Shown: positions 1 to 7,979, counted from the stretch's first letter. The stretch is 64,000 nt of DNA from Gammaproteobacteria bacterium (GCA_030831085.1 JAURLT010000003.1:1-64000), one strand, 5' to 3'. Translations and numbers: made by a program. Notes: a model not told the origin generated them from the letters alone.

Positions 1-256
1 GACAACTACGCTCTGGCGGCTTAATCCCGCCTAACCTCCGACTGACTCGTGCCTGTGCGGTCAAATCGGGGGACGCGCTCACAGGATCGCGGTACCGGTG
101 TGCTGAGGGCCGGCTCCGCTAAAACGATCTTTAGCTGGCTTCTTGTCTTCCCCGCCCGCCGGGTAGCATGAGGCGAGATCAATAGGCGTGGATACGCACG
201 TAGATCCTGTAGCGTAGGACTTGCGGACGCGGGTTCAATTCCCGCCGCCTCCACCA
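1..256 (+). ncRNA. ssrA: tmRNA (3' part)
   Basis: Transfer-messenger RNA, which rescues stalled ribosomes and tags the unfinished protein for proteolysis. The window opens inside the tag reading frame: positions 1-24 encode DNYALAA followed by TAA, the standard gammaproteobacterial degradation tag. The 3' end carries a T-arm with GGTTCAATTCC and a CCTCCACCA acceptor end, with CCA encoded at 254-256. The 5' acceptor strand and the first tag residues lie outside the window. A strong intrinsic terminator follows at once. The 3' end of ssrA is a common integration site for islands, which matters for the accessory genes downstream, although I found no second copy of this end. Confidence 0.95.
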
Positions 257-261
257 ACAAC

Positions 262-293
262 AAAACCCCAACCGTTCGCGGTTGGGGTTTTTT
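262..293 (+). terminator. Intrinsic terminator of ssrA
   Basis: A perfect 13-bp stem (262-274 with 279-291) closes on a TTCG loop and continues into a run of T to 293. It starts six bases after the CCA end of the tmRNA, so it is the natural end of that transcript. The A/T-flanked stem could also work on the opposite strand for the gene at 390-599. Confidence 0.92.
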
Positions 294-389
294 CTTGCCC
301 GATCGCGCCGGTTTCCGCGTCTTGTTGGGGGTTCCTGCGGAAACCTGCGGACTTCGCCGGTTGCCTCTCTGGCCCTCCGAACGACACCG

Positions 390-599
390 TCAACGCCGCC
401 ATGACAGCGGCGGCGCACCCCTTGGGTGGTCGCGGGGGACTTTCGCGGCGCTCTCGAACTTCCTCGTGCCGGCCTGGTCATTCAGCACGCCGATGTTGGC
501 CACGATTTCACCCAGCTTTTCCACTTCACTGTTGTTCCAGATCTCGATCTGGTAGCGGCGCAGCACCGCAGTGGGCGTGGCATTCGCATCGTAGGCCAT
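390..599 (-). CDS. Small protein of unknown function, 69 aa
   Basis: I do not recognise this protein. The first 45 residues look like ordinary coding sequence (a run containing YQIEIWNNSEVEKLGEIV followed by NIGVLND). The last 20 are basic and proline-rich and may be a degraded end. The start is supported by a GGGGAG ribosome-binding sequence about 10 bases before ATG at 599. There is no signal peptide, membrane segment or Cys cluster. It sits between the tmRNA terminator and a divergent permease gene, a place where islands often insert. It may be a true small protein or the surviving 5' part of a longer gene. Confidence 0.5.
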   Translation of the reverse strand: MAYDANATPTAVLRRYQIEIWNNSEVEKLGEIVANIGVLNDQAGTRKFESAAKVPRDHPRGAPPLSWRR

Positions 600-650
600 G
601 TGTGTAGTTTCTCCCCGTTACTTGTTCCACCCTCGCCGGTACCATAGCGC

Positions 651-2381
651 ATGCGTTACGAACCCGACCAGTCACCCCCCCAAGGTCTTGCCGTTGCACT
701 CGCCGCGCAGAAAGTCGCACTGATCATCTCGGGCATTGTCCTCACACCTGTCATCGTGCTTCGTGCCGGAGGCTCAACAGCGGATCTCATCACATGGTCG
801 ATTTTCATGGCCTTGCTCGTGAGCGGTATCACCACGTTTTTGCAGGCCAGACCACTGGGTCGACTGGGCGCTGGCTACGTTCTCTTCATGGGGACTTCCG
901 GCGCCTTCATCTCCGTGGGCGTGGATGCGCTGAAGGCGGGTGGCATGGCGCTGCTGGGATCGCTCGTCCTGTTTTCCTCTCTCATCCAATTCGTCATGGC
1001 GGGGCGGCTGTCGACCTTGCGGCGACTGGTCACGCCGACCGTGGGTGGCACCACCATCATGCTCATCGGGGTAGCGGTGATCCCCATTGCCTTCAGCTTG
1101 CTTGACGACGTGCCTGAGCCTGCACGAGCCGACGCACCCTGGGCGCCGTTCACGGCTGCACTGCTCACCTTTGGCGTGATCGTTGGCCTCAACTTCTTCG
1201 GCTCACGCAGGATCAGGCTGTGGTCGCCCCTGCTGGGGCTTCTGGCCGGAATGATGGTCTGTATCCCCGCCGGTCTGGTGGAGACCAGACCGTTCACGGA
1301 CGCCGCATGGGTAGGATTACCCGCGTGGACATGGTCGGGACTAGACCTCTCCTTTGGCCCCGCTTTCTGGTCGCTGCTGCCGGCCTTCATCATCGTCACC
1401 CTGGTGGGCGCGATCGAGACTTATGGTGATGGTATCGCCATCCAGAAAGTCTCCTGGCGCAAGCCGCGCGCGGTGGACTTTCGCGCGGTGCAAGGCGCGC
1501 TCTATGCGGATGCGTTGGGTAATCTGCTCTCAGGTCTGGGCGGCACCTTGCCCAACACCACTTACTCCACGTCCATCTCGACCGTGGAAATGACCGGCGT
1601 CGCAGCGCGGCGTGTTGGCATGTACGGCGGCCTCCTGCTCTGCCTGCTGGCATTCTCGCCCAAAGTATCCGCTTTGCTGTTGATGGTGCCAAATCCCGTG
1701 GTGGGCGCCTATCTGCTGGTGCTCATCGTGCTTCTTTTCATGCATGGCCTGCAGGTCGCACTGGAAGACGGCTTCACCCTGGACAAGGCACTAGTGATCG
1801 GCCTCAGCCTGTGGCTGGGCATGGGTTTCCAGGACCAAAAAATCTTTCCCGAACAGATTCCGGACTGGGCCGCCGGCTGGCTGGGTAATGGCATGGTTGC
1901 AGGCACACTCGTCGCCGTTCTGCTCACATCCCTGCTGCAGTTCAAGGGCGGATTCGCCACTCGCCTGGAGACCGGGCTCGCGATGCAGTCACTGGGGTCG
2001 CTGCAGGCGCTGGCGCGTCGGCGCGCGCAGGCGCTGCATTGGGACGAAGCCTCGACGCAACGCGTCGAGCTCGCGCTGGAAGAGGCGCTGGCCCTGCTGG
2101 TGGAGCATGCGGGTGGCCGGACATCGCCCGCATCACGTCTGCGAGTGCAGATCCGCACCGCGTTGGGGGCATTGGAAATTGAACTCGCCAGTCTGCCGCT
2201 CGGTGTGAACCTGAACGATCTGCCCAGCGCCACCCTGCTCGCCGAAACCGAACCTGAGGAATTCCTGCTTGGCAAGCGGGTGCTCGAGGCAATGGTCGAG
2301 GATCTGAGGCATCAGCAGTATCACGGGATAGATTTCCTGTCCTTCCGGGTGGTCCCCCGCGAGCGCGTGGCCCGGGTGTGA
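651..2381 (+). CDS. NCS2-family (xanthine/uracil-type) permease with C-terminal HATPase-like domain
   Basis: Inner-membrane transporter of the nucleobase:cation symporter-2 family, expected to import a purine, pyrimidine or similar solute with a cation. Residues 15-430 contain the many hydrophobic segments of the fold. The TM8 region shows VGAIETYGDG (252-261), and the TM10 signature is PNTTYSTSIS followed by VEMTGVAARRVG (301-323). The substrate-determining positions differ from UraA and XanQ, so the substrate is open. Residues 455-576 are an added soluble domain resembling the RsbW-type HATPase fold: VELALEEALALLVEHA at 472-487 looks like its N-box and GKRVLEAMVEDL at 541-552 like its last helix. 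The Mg-binding Asn of the N-box is replaced by Leu482. The gene is monocistronic and divergent from the 69-aa gene. Confidence 0.85.
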   Translation: MRYEPDQSPPQGLAVALAAQKVALIISGIVLTPVIVLRAGGSTADLITWSIFMALLVSGITTFLQARPLGRLGAGYVLFMGTSGAFISVGVDALKAGGMALLGSLVLFSSLIQFVMAGRLSTLRRLVTPTVGGTTIMLIGVAVIPIAFSLLDDVPEPARADAPWAPFTAALLTFGVIVGLNFFGSRRIRLWSPLLGLLAGMMVCIPAGLVETRPFTDAAWVGLPAWTWSGLDLSFGPAFWSLLPAFIIVTLVGAIETYGDGIAIQKVSWRKPRAVDFRAVQGALYADALGNLLSGLGGTLPNTTYSTSISTVEMTGVAARRVGMYGGLLLCLLAFSPKVSALLLMVPNPVVGAYLLVLIVLLFMHGLQVALEDGFTLDKALVIGLSLWLGMGFQDQKIFPEQIPDWAAGWLGNGMVAGTLVAVLLTSLLQFKGGFATRLETGLAMQSLGSLQALARRRAQALHWDEASTQRVELALEEALALLVEHAGGRTSPASRLRVQIRTALGALEIELASLPLGVNLNDLPSATLLAETEPEEFLLGKRVLEAMVEDLRHQQYHGIDFLSFRVVPRERVARV

Positions 2382-2388
2382 ACCTGCA

Positions 2389-2860
2389 TCAGGCACATTT
2401 TCCGGCCGGCGTCACCGCCGCACGCCAACGGTGGTTCGGTACCAGTACCCCGTGGTATCTGGTCTGGTTTACACGCGGCCTCGGCACTACCGCTGCCAGA
2501 CGCGCGATGAAGCCCAAGGGCTCAAGGACCACATGCGTCGTCCCGTCCCGGTACGGCGTCTTGAGCAGGTACACCACCTTCCCCTGCGCACTCACCGTGA
2601 GCCGTTTCTCGGCCACCGCGGGGCGGGCAACATAGCGGCACAGCCGCTCGCGCAGATCGCGCTGGTGCGACTCGCAGCTCACGCCCGCGTGCAGGGAAAA
2701 TCCATGGGCCTGCGGCCCCGCCGCGATGCGGTAGGTCGCCGAGCTGCCGATGAGTTGCCGCATCGCGCCGCAACAGCCCCATGCGCTCCAGCGCCCGACC
2801 CACCCGCTCGGCGATCTGCTGCTCGAGGTGCTCGAGCTCCTCGCGCTCCACCATTTAACA
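2389..2860 (-). pseudogene. IS91-family (IS801/IS1294-like) transposase remnant
   Basis: Decayed transposase of the Y2 rolling-circle type. The C-terminal half is readable in one frame (about 2400-2690): GFSLHAGV, RERLCRYVARPAVAEKRL, LKTPYRDGTTHVVLEPLGFI and PRPRVNQTRYHGVL are characteristic of this family. The upstream part, LEQQIAERVGRALERMGLL (about 2775-2845), is in another frame, so at least one frameshift and probably an internal deletion separate them. The catalytic tyrosine and HUH region are missing, and the 3' end stops early after VTPAGKCA. No element ends were recognised. It marks the left side of the accessory stretch. Confidence 0.75.
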
Positions 2861-3101
2861 TGGTAGGTGCCTGTTTTTTCAGGCGAATATCCTTTTTTTC
2901 GCCTTCTGTCCAAGCTTCCGCTCATTTGCAAAATGTGTTTGCCGAGGGGTTTTTGGTCGACTTCGAAGAAAACGTTGTCGGTCTCCGCCGCGATATTGGC
3001 AACCGAATGACTTACAGTGGCACATTAACTTCAAGTGGCGGCTTCTTTGGCTTCTGCCTGAATCCGGTCCGCGAACCAGGGAAACATGGACGGAGCGCAG
3101 C
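2861..3101. other. AT-richer leader region before the secreted amidotransferase-like gene
   Basis: This 241-bp stretch has no convincing gene. It is poorer in G+C than the flanks and has several T runs near 2873-2900. A CCTG-T6-CAGG stem near 2869-2884 is short. An ATG at 3102 is preceded by GGAG at about 3091, so the last bases serve as the translation leader of the next gene. I could not settle on a promoter. Confidence 0.4.
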
Positions 3102-4790
3102 ATGTATAACCGGACATCGACTGGGCAGGGCGTCCTTACGGGAATGTTGGTGTGTGCTATAGGCCTGTGCCTACCCGATGCCTCCTATGGCGCGAAGGGT
3201 GAGAAGGGCCGCGGTGGCGGCAGTGGCGGTGGTCCTGCCTGCAAGGTCGTCGCTGAGACCGACATTGCGGTGTACACGGGCACCGGGACCGGCCCTAGTA
3301 GTCGGCTGTGGGCCGAGGCTCTGATCGACTTCTGGAAGACGGGAAACCGGCAACCGGGCGGCGTAGAAAAGCTGAATGCGCCTGCGGGCATCACCTGGAG
3401 TGGTGACGGTGACGTCGATTACGTCACGCTGACACTCAGCGATTTCAATGCGTGTAGTGCAGATGATTTTGCCTCGCTCAAACTCTTTGTGATGCCAGGC
3501 GGCAGCGCTTACGAAATCCAGGCCAACCTGGCCGCCGAGGGTAAATCGAAGATGACCAGCTTTCTTGATGCAGGCGGCAGTTTTGTTGGTTTCTGCGCGG
3601 GCGGGTATTACGCGACGAACGGTTACTTCTGGAAGGGCGATGACGGCGCACCGACAGCCACTTGCGAAAACCAATTCTGTCTTTATCAGACTGCTGGCAC
3701 CTTCTCCTTCAACCCCGCGACAAGCAACTTTACCAATCACGAGTGGAATGGCACCTCATACCATTCAAACCTGCTTGCTTATGGACCACTTGCCAACGTG
3801 TTCCTGGAGGGCCCAATCGAGGAGATTGCCGGTCCATGGAATTCGGAAAGCACGCCTGATCATCCTTATGACTCCCACTTGCTTGCCACCGACGACGGCT
3901 CCATGCCATATCTGCGCGCCGTTTACTGGGGCGGTGCGACCGAGAATTACATCTACTCCAACAACGCGCGGTGGGGCAGGGAACTTGCACATTTTTCAAC
4001 TGATGAAATAGGAAACAACGATCTATATTTCCCCCAGGACGCCGGTGCACTTTGGGCGCTCAAAACGGTTGAAACGAATCGCGGCGGCAGCCTACTGATC
4101 TCCAGCGCCCACATCGAGGCCTCATTGTTCCACACGGATGCCGCTTTCATCGATGGCGGCATCACAGAGTGCCAGCAGTACAACAACTACACGTACCTGC
4201 TGAAAACTATCAATCGGGAAACCGGCATGTCATTTACCGTGCCCGAATACGACATGAACTGCAGCAGCGTCCGCGAGGGTGAGGTCAAAAGTACCGCGAG
4301 CCTATTTCCTGCGGGGCTTGCGTACCTTAATGCACCGCGCATCGGCACCGGCGGTGGCGGTGGCGGTGGCGGTGGCGGTGATAACCCCGACACTGGCTTT
4401 GATAGAGGCGACCTCGGGCTCTTTACTCTATCCGGATCCGCCAACCGCCCATGGTCTGCAGACGCCGAAGCCGCCTGCGTTGGCCCCTACGCTGCAAGGG
4501 CCGGTCATGCCAGCGGGGTGGATTCCTTATCGTTGTTGCACATCGCCATTCCACCTGGGACGACGTCAGTCACGTATATATACAGCTACCCGGAGGCACT
4601 GGACCCGGGTGACGACTTCCACGTGATTCTCGACAACTATCGGACAGTGCGCGAGTATGAAACTGGTCCCGGGGCCAGCTGTGCAGTGGACACAATCAGC
4701 ACCGCCGGTGCTTCAGCTTTGACTTTCCGCTGCCGCTCTGGGGGCAATCAGGAAACCTGCACAATCGACGACGTTCGTTTCAATCATTGA
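3102..4790 (+). CDS. Secreted class I glutamine-amidotransferase-like (BPL_N-type) protein
   Basis: Exported protein of 562 aa. An N-terminal hydrophobic segment (about 10-30) is a signal peptide, followed by a Gly-rich stretch (32-45). Residues about 55-370 form a flavodoxin-like class I amidotransferase fold of the kind found at the N-terminus of biotin-protein ligases (BPL_N): VYTGTGTGPSS at the start, FVMPGGSAYE, and the nucleophile elbow GFCAGGYY with Cys165. A His at a catalytic position (SSAHIEAS) is also present. A run of ten Gly encoded by a hexanucleotide repeat links to a C-terminal domain (about 440-562) that looks like a beta-sandwich with several Cys. GGAG precedes the ATG. The substrate is unknown; the fold suggests hydrolysis or transfer in the periplasm or outside the cell. 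It is convergent with the DUF3500 gene. Confidence 0.7.
   Translation: MYNRTSTGQGVLTGMLVCAIGLCLPDASYGAKGEKGRGGGSGGGPACKVVAETDIAVYTGTGTGPSSRLWAEALIDFWKTGNRQPGGVEKLNAPAGITWSGDGDVDYVTLTLSDFNACSADDFASLKLFVMPGGSAYEIQANLAAEGKSKMTSFLDAGGSFVGFCAGGYYATNGYFWKGDDGAPTATCENQFCLYQTAGTFSFNPATSNFTNHEWNGTSYHSNLLAYGPLANVFLEGPIEEIAGPWNSESTPDHPYDSHLLATDDGSMPYLRAVYWGGATENYIYSNNARWGRELAHFSTDEIGNNDLYFPQDAGALWALKTVETNRGGSLLISSAHIEASLFHTDAAFIDGGITECQQYNNYTYLLKTINRETGMSFTVPEYDMNCSSVREGEVKSTASLFPAGLAYLNAPRIGTGGGGGGGGGGDNPDTGFDRGDLGLFTLSGSANRPWSADAEAACVGPYAARAGHASGVDSLSLLHIAIPPGTTSVTYIYSYPEALDPGDDFHVILDNYRTVREYETGPGASCAVDTISTAGASALTFRCRSGGNQETCTIDDVRFNH
4350..4379 (+). repeat. Five tandem copies of GGCGGT inside a coding region
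   Basis: Five perfect consecutive copies of the hexamer GGCGGT encode ten glycines between the catalytic-like domain and the C-terminal domain of the secreted amidotransferase-like protein. Because the unit is six bases, gain or loss of copies would change linker length without shifting the frame. Confidence 0.95.
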
Positions 4791-4831
4791 CCCCTCCCCA
4801 CGGAACGGCCAATGTTTCCCCTGCCCTCGCA

Positions 4832-6340
4832 CTAATGCTCATATTGCTGGTAGTGTCGATCGATAGGGTCGAAGTCCCAAGGGTTTTGCAGATCACGTAG
4901 AGCAGAGTGCAAATGGTTGCTTTCGAAAGCAGTACCATCCTGAACGGTAAACTGATTGCTCTGCTGGAACTCAAGCAACATGCCAGCCACTTTGATGTAA
5001 CTGGCATGTTGGGAATTGATATCATCCAGATCGCCACCCGCCCATGCCATTGTGATTTCTCCATTCCCGCGCAACGTTTTGCTGATGCGCTCCTGATACT
5101 GGGCGGCCACGGCAGCCGGCATGCTGCCCAAGTACGACCTTAGAACCTCTTCCAAGCGCCATTTTGCTTCGTCAGGAAGTCGGCTCGCCTTGATAGTTGT
5201 ATTTGGAAACTGATCGATTTTTGCAGTGTCAATAACAGGATCCAGACTGCTCAATAAAAACGGCGGAAAAGTCCTGACCCGTAGCACGCCATCCTGATAA
5301 AAGTTTTCACTCCCTATAAACGCATCCTCCCGTAATCGCTCGGGCAACGCCAACCAAAAAGCACGCATTTGCTCCACTTCCCTGAACAATACTGTCTGGC
5401 CTCTCGTCCAATTCCAATTCGTACTGTTATCAAAACCTGGGTCTTCTGGGACGATGATTGGTGACGAGCCGTAAAAGGCTGGCGTACTGGAAACAAGGAT
5501 TTCGCCGGTTTGAGGGTCATTGTAAAAATGCACATTAAAGGTCACGTGATGACCTTCAAAACGCAGCCCCCAGTCTTCCGCGCCAAGCTCACCAAAAATA
5601 GCGATTGAAAAATTGTCAAACTGCTGGCGACGAATTACCAGTCCCGGCGGATCCCAGGGCCAACTGATAATGTACCTGCCGGTCACGGGCTCCGGCTTGA
5701 ATGCGCCACCGATACCCGTATACCTGTCTGTCGACCTTACGTCATCGCATTTTTCCAACAGCTCAGCGAGTGTGTCACCACGAATGTCTGGACACGCATC
5801 AATGATTTCCCGGATCAAAGATGTCGTAGCAACATCTTCCAGCTCACCTAACATTTGATGACGATTCATCAAGGTCATAAAAGTGTGGTAGCCCCCACTA
5901 GAAAGTACCGTTGACAACAATTTATGCATCGCTTCCAACTGTGGCTGGCTCATTTCCCCCTGTTTGATGCCCCAAGGTTCACACCAAGCCAGAACTGCAC
6001 AGAACGAGGGTGTGTTGGTTTGATCCGTGCCACGCACGCGCTGCTCGCTGAAAAATTCATACTGCAATCTAGAACGGTCTGCGGGTGGGGTTTCATCAAT
6101 CAATCTTTGCGCAGCTTTGATGGCGTCCTGCTGGAATAACTTCAAACTTCGTTGAACGCTAATTGAGGATAAAGTCTGACGATTGGCCGAATCACCGGCC
6201 TGTTTCGCATGATGGTGGTCGCTTGCATTTGCGAATTCCGCGTCGCCGAATATTCCCATGCTGAATATTCCCAACAATGCTGCGACCAGATTGAGTGGTA
6301 ATCTCCGTGACGAACAGAATTTTCTTTTTGAGGCGTGCAT
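4832..6340 (-). CDS. Secreted DUF3500 family protein
   Basis: 502-aa exported protein of the DUF3500 family, whose function is unknown. A basic start and hydrophobic segment (about 13-33) form a signal peptide. The family hallmark WGLRFEGHHVTFN (257-269, with GHH at 263-265) is present, followed by STPAFYGSSP. A second conserved-looking stretch, IISWPWDPPG, lies near 224. The adjacent Gly-His-His in the hallmark suggests metal or substrate binding, but this is inference. Base composition is clearly more AT-rich than the neighbouring housekeeping genes. The start at 6340 has only a weak AGG-type site. It converges on the amidotransferase-like gene with a 41-bp gap, so the two are separate transcripts. 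Confidence 0.82.
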   Translation of the reverse strand: MHASKRKFCSSRRLPLNLVAALLGIFSMGIFGDAEFANASDHHHAKQAGDSANRQTLSSISVQRSLKLFQQDAIKAAQRLIDETPPADRSRLQYEFFSEQRVRGTDQTNTPSFCAVLAWCEPWGIKQGEMSQPQLEAMHKLLSTVLSSGGYHTFMTLMNRHQMLGELEDVATTSLIREIIDACPDIRGDTLAELLEKCDDVRSTDRYTGIGGAFKPEPVTGRYIISWPWDPPGLVIRRQQFDNFSIAIFGELGAEDWGLRFEGHHVTFNVHFYNDPQTGEILVSSTPAFYGSSPIIVPEDPGFDNSTNWNWTRGQTVLFREVEQMRAFWLALPERLREDAFIGSENFYQDGVLRVRTFPPFLLSSLDPVIDTAKIDQFPNTTIKASRLPDEAKWRLEEVLRSYLGSMPAAVAAQYQERISKTLRGNGEITMAWAGGDLDDINSQHASYIKVAGMLLEFQQSNQFTVQDGTAFESNHLHSALRDLQNPWDFDPIDRHYQQYEH

Positions 6341-6537
6341 TTTTTTAACCTATTTCTTGTCGTGGATGGTTCTAAACAGGGCTCGGGCTGGCTTCCTCAC
6401 TTCGACGCACACTCTTTAACAGCCGAGCAGCCCCTGCCGCAGTCTGCCGCACAATACAGAGACAAGCAAAGATACCAAGGAGGGCGCATACGGATCATGG
6501 TGTTAAAAGTGAAGTTTTGGCGTACGCAGAAGGCCCC

Positions 6538-6740
6538 TTCGTCTTCGCCATCCGCCGACACCCGAGTGGCAGTTTTTGGCGCCAAATCCAGCAGGGCACG
6601 GATGGCCCCGGAGGTTCGCTCACGGGCCCGGAGCTCCAGCACCTGTCCGAGCAAGACCAGCACGATGATCACGGCGGCTGCCTTGAAGTAAACCGCGACC
6701 ACCGCATGCTCGTCGCGAAGATCGGGCGGGAACACGCCGG
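6538..6740 (-). pseudogene. Fragment of a copper-transporting P-type ATPase gene (copA-like)
   Basis: This 203-bp segment matches, without gaps, positions 12003-12205 inside the intact copA further along; I count 13 differences. Both copies lie on the minus strand. It encodes the segment equivalent to CopA residues about 170-237 ([14 protein letters not shown], then [16 protein letters not shown]), with Glu189 changed to Lys. Sequence on both sides is unrelated to copA, so this is a detached internal fragment. Chance reading frames run through it, but there is no ATP-binding or phosphorylation domain. Confidence 0.93.
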
Positions 6741-6789
6741 TCAGCGTCCCCGCATCACGCTCCTGCGCAGCGGGTAGCCCCTGCCCGGT

Positions 6790-6959
6790 CGTCCGGCAGC
6801 AGGTGGGCGAGGCCTCGATGTCGACCTGCCGGCAGAGCACTCGCCCGCAGAGCTTCAGGAATTTGGGGCCGATCCCTGCGCTGCACCAGCGCTCCAGGGC
6901 GGCTTCGCTAATACTCCAGCGGGCAGCGATTTGTTTTGGTCGAGGTGAGCGACTCCCAT
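6790..6959 (-). pseudogene. Frameshifted helix-turn-helix (excisionase/AlpA-like) DNA-binding protein remnant
   Basis: Minus-strand translation gives [20 protein letters not shown] followed by [26 protein letters not shown]. This is the winged-helix pattern of short MerR/excisionase-type proteins (elsewhere ...LERWRxxGxGPKFxKxGGRVxYRxxDxEAF). An ATG at 6959 with AAAGGAGA just upstream would start [10 protein letters not shown], but it is out of frame with the helix-turn-helix and terminates early, so one small deletion has broken the gene. The 3' end runs on into unrelated sequence and then the copA fragment. Such proteins are common near integrases and conjugative elements, which supports past mobile DNA here. 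Confidence 0.65.
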
Positions 6960-7104
6960 CCTGGTCTCCTTTCGAATGAGTTGGCAGAAGTCAATGAAGC
7001 AGCTGTTCTGCCCGGGAGCCAAGCAATATCGAGACGCCGACTATTCACCGCGGTTTTGCGGAGGTTGGATAGCGGATTCGCCGCAAGCAGACTGCCGTGT
7101 GCTG

Positions 7105-7620
7105 TTATCGCTGAGCCGCTACCCCACCGGCCAATGATTCCCGCATCCGCTGCGATTCTCTCTGCGCCTCAGCCAGGAGCTGATCCCAGTCATCAGGGGG
7201 ATGCCCGCCTTCCAGCATCTTGCGGAACACCCGGTAGGCGTCGTCGCTGCTTTCGTAGGCGCGCTTGGTGTCTTCGTCATTCACCCAGGCGTAAACGATC
7301 ACCTTGCTCGGGGCGTGGTAGCGGAAGAATAGGCGGTACTGCTGGAAGAACTTGGCCCGGAACCAGTGCTTGTGATCGTCACCGAGCGTCCCACCCTGGC
7401 GGTACTCCGGTCGCGTCGGATCTTGCGGGATGACATCGAACGCCAGCTTGGTGGTCGCGGCAAGTCGTTTGCTGGCGTTCTTTTTCACGTACCCGACAGG
7501 GTCCTTTTGCTTCAGGCTCTCGACCTGCCGCACCAGCGCTTCAATCTGTGCGAGGAACAGTGGATGGGCAAAGACCATCCAGCCATGAATGACCAGAGGC
7601 TCGGGCTTCCCTGCGCTCAT
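7105..7620 (-). CDS. yhaV: Type II toxin YhaV (ribosome-dependent RNase)
   Basis: 171-aa toxin of the YhaV family, a RelE-superfamily ribonuclease that cleaves mRNA and is neutralised by PrlF. The family core is intact: GWMVFAHPLFLAQIEAL at the N-terminus, VGYVKKNASKRLAATTKLAF, VIPQDPTRPEYRQGGTLG, HWFRAKFFQQYRLFFRYH and VIVYAWVNDEDTKRAY. There is no frameshift or premature stop. Its ATG overlaps the antitoxin stop codon as ATGA at 7617-7620, so translation is coupled and the toxin is made after the antitoxin. The location in a decayed accessory region fits a horizontally acquired module. Confidence 0.95.
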   Translation of the reverse strand: MSAGKPEPLVIHGWMVFAHPLFLAQIEALVRQVESLKQKDPVGYVKKNASKRLAATTKLAFDVIPQDPTRPEYRQGGTLGDDHKHWFRAKFFQQYRLFFRYHAPSKVIVYAWVNDEDTKRAYESSDDAYRVFRKMLEGGHPPDDWDQLLAEAQRESQRMRESLAGGVAAQR

Positions 7621-7946
7621 TCATCGTCCGCCGACAGGGCGGCATCGAGATCGACATCGACGCCGCCGACCAGCGACTGGATGCGTTGGACGAGGCCGGA
7701 ATCCACAGCTTGCAGCCGCTCGGGATGGCGAGTGATGTCGGCAGCCAGGAAGCCGAGGAACTGGCGGAGTACCGGGTCGTCACCGTCGGATGCTTCGACG
7801 CGCGTCAACACCACCTCGCCGCTGGGGCGAATGGTGTAGTGGATCTTGTCGCGCTTGCCCAGCTTGAGGGCACGACGCACGGTTTCCGGCACCGTGGTCT
7901 GGTAGCGATCGGTGAGCGTGGATTCGACTTCGATGGTCGGGGCCAT
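7617..7946 (-). CDS. prlF: Antitoxin PrlF (AbrB/SpoVT-type)
   Basis: 109-aa antitoxin and expected autorepressor. Residues about 4-50 form the swapped-hairpin AbrB DNA-binding domain (ESTLTDRYQTTVPETVRRALKLG); the C-terminal part, ending in an acidic tail, should bind YhaV. I chose ATG at 7946 because GGGAGA lies just upstream and the protein then begins directly at the AbrB fold; a longer open frame to 8084 would read through the promoter and both operator palindromes. First gene of a two-gene operon with yhaV (4-nt overlap). Confidence 0.93.
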   Translation of the reverse strand: MAPTIEVESTLTDRYQTTVPETVRRALKLGKRDKIHYTIRPSGEVVLTRVEASDGDDPVLRQFLGFLAADITRHPERLQAVDSGLVQRIQSLVGGVDVDLDAALSADDE

Positions 7947-7979
7947 GGCAGTCTCCCGCGGATATGGGTTGATGCCTGC

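Noticed and set aside
1-256. tmRNA 3' end as an attachment site with a matching direct repeat
   Set aside because: I looked for a second copy of the final ssrA bases up to about 8200 and found none. A diverged or more distant copy cannot be excluded.
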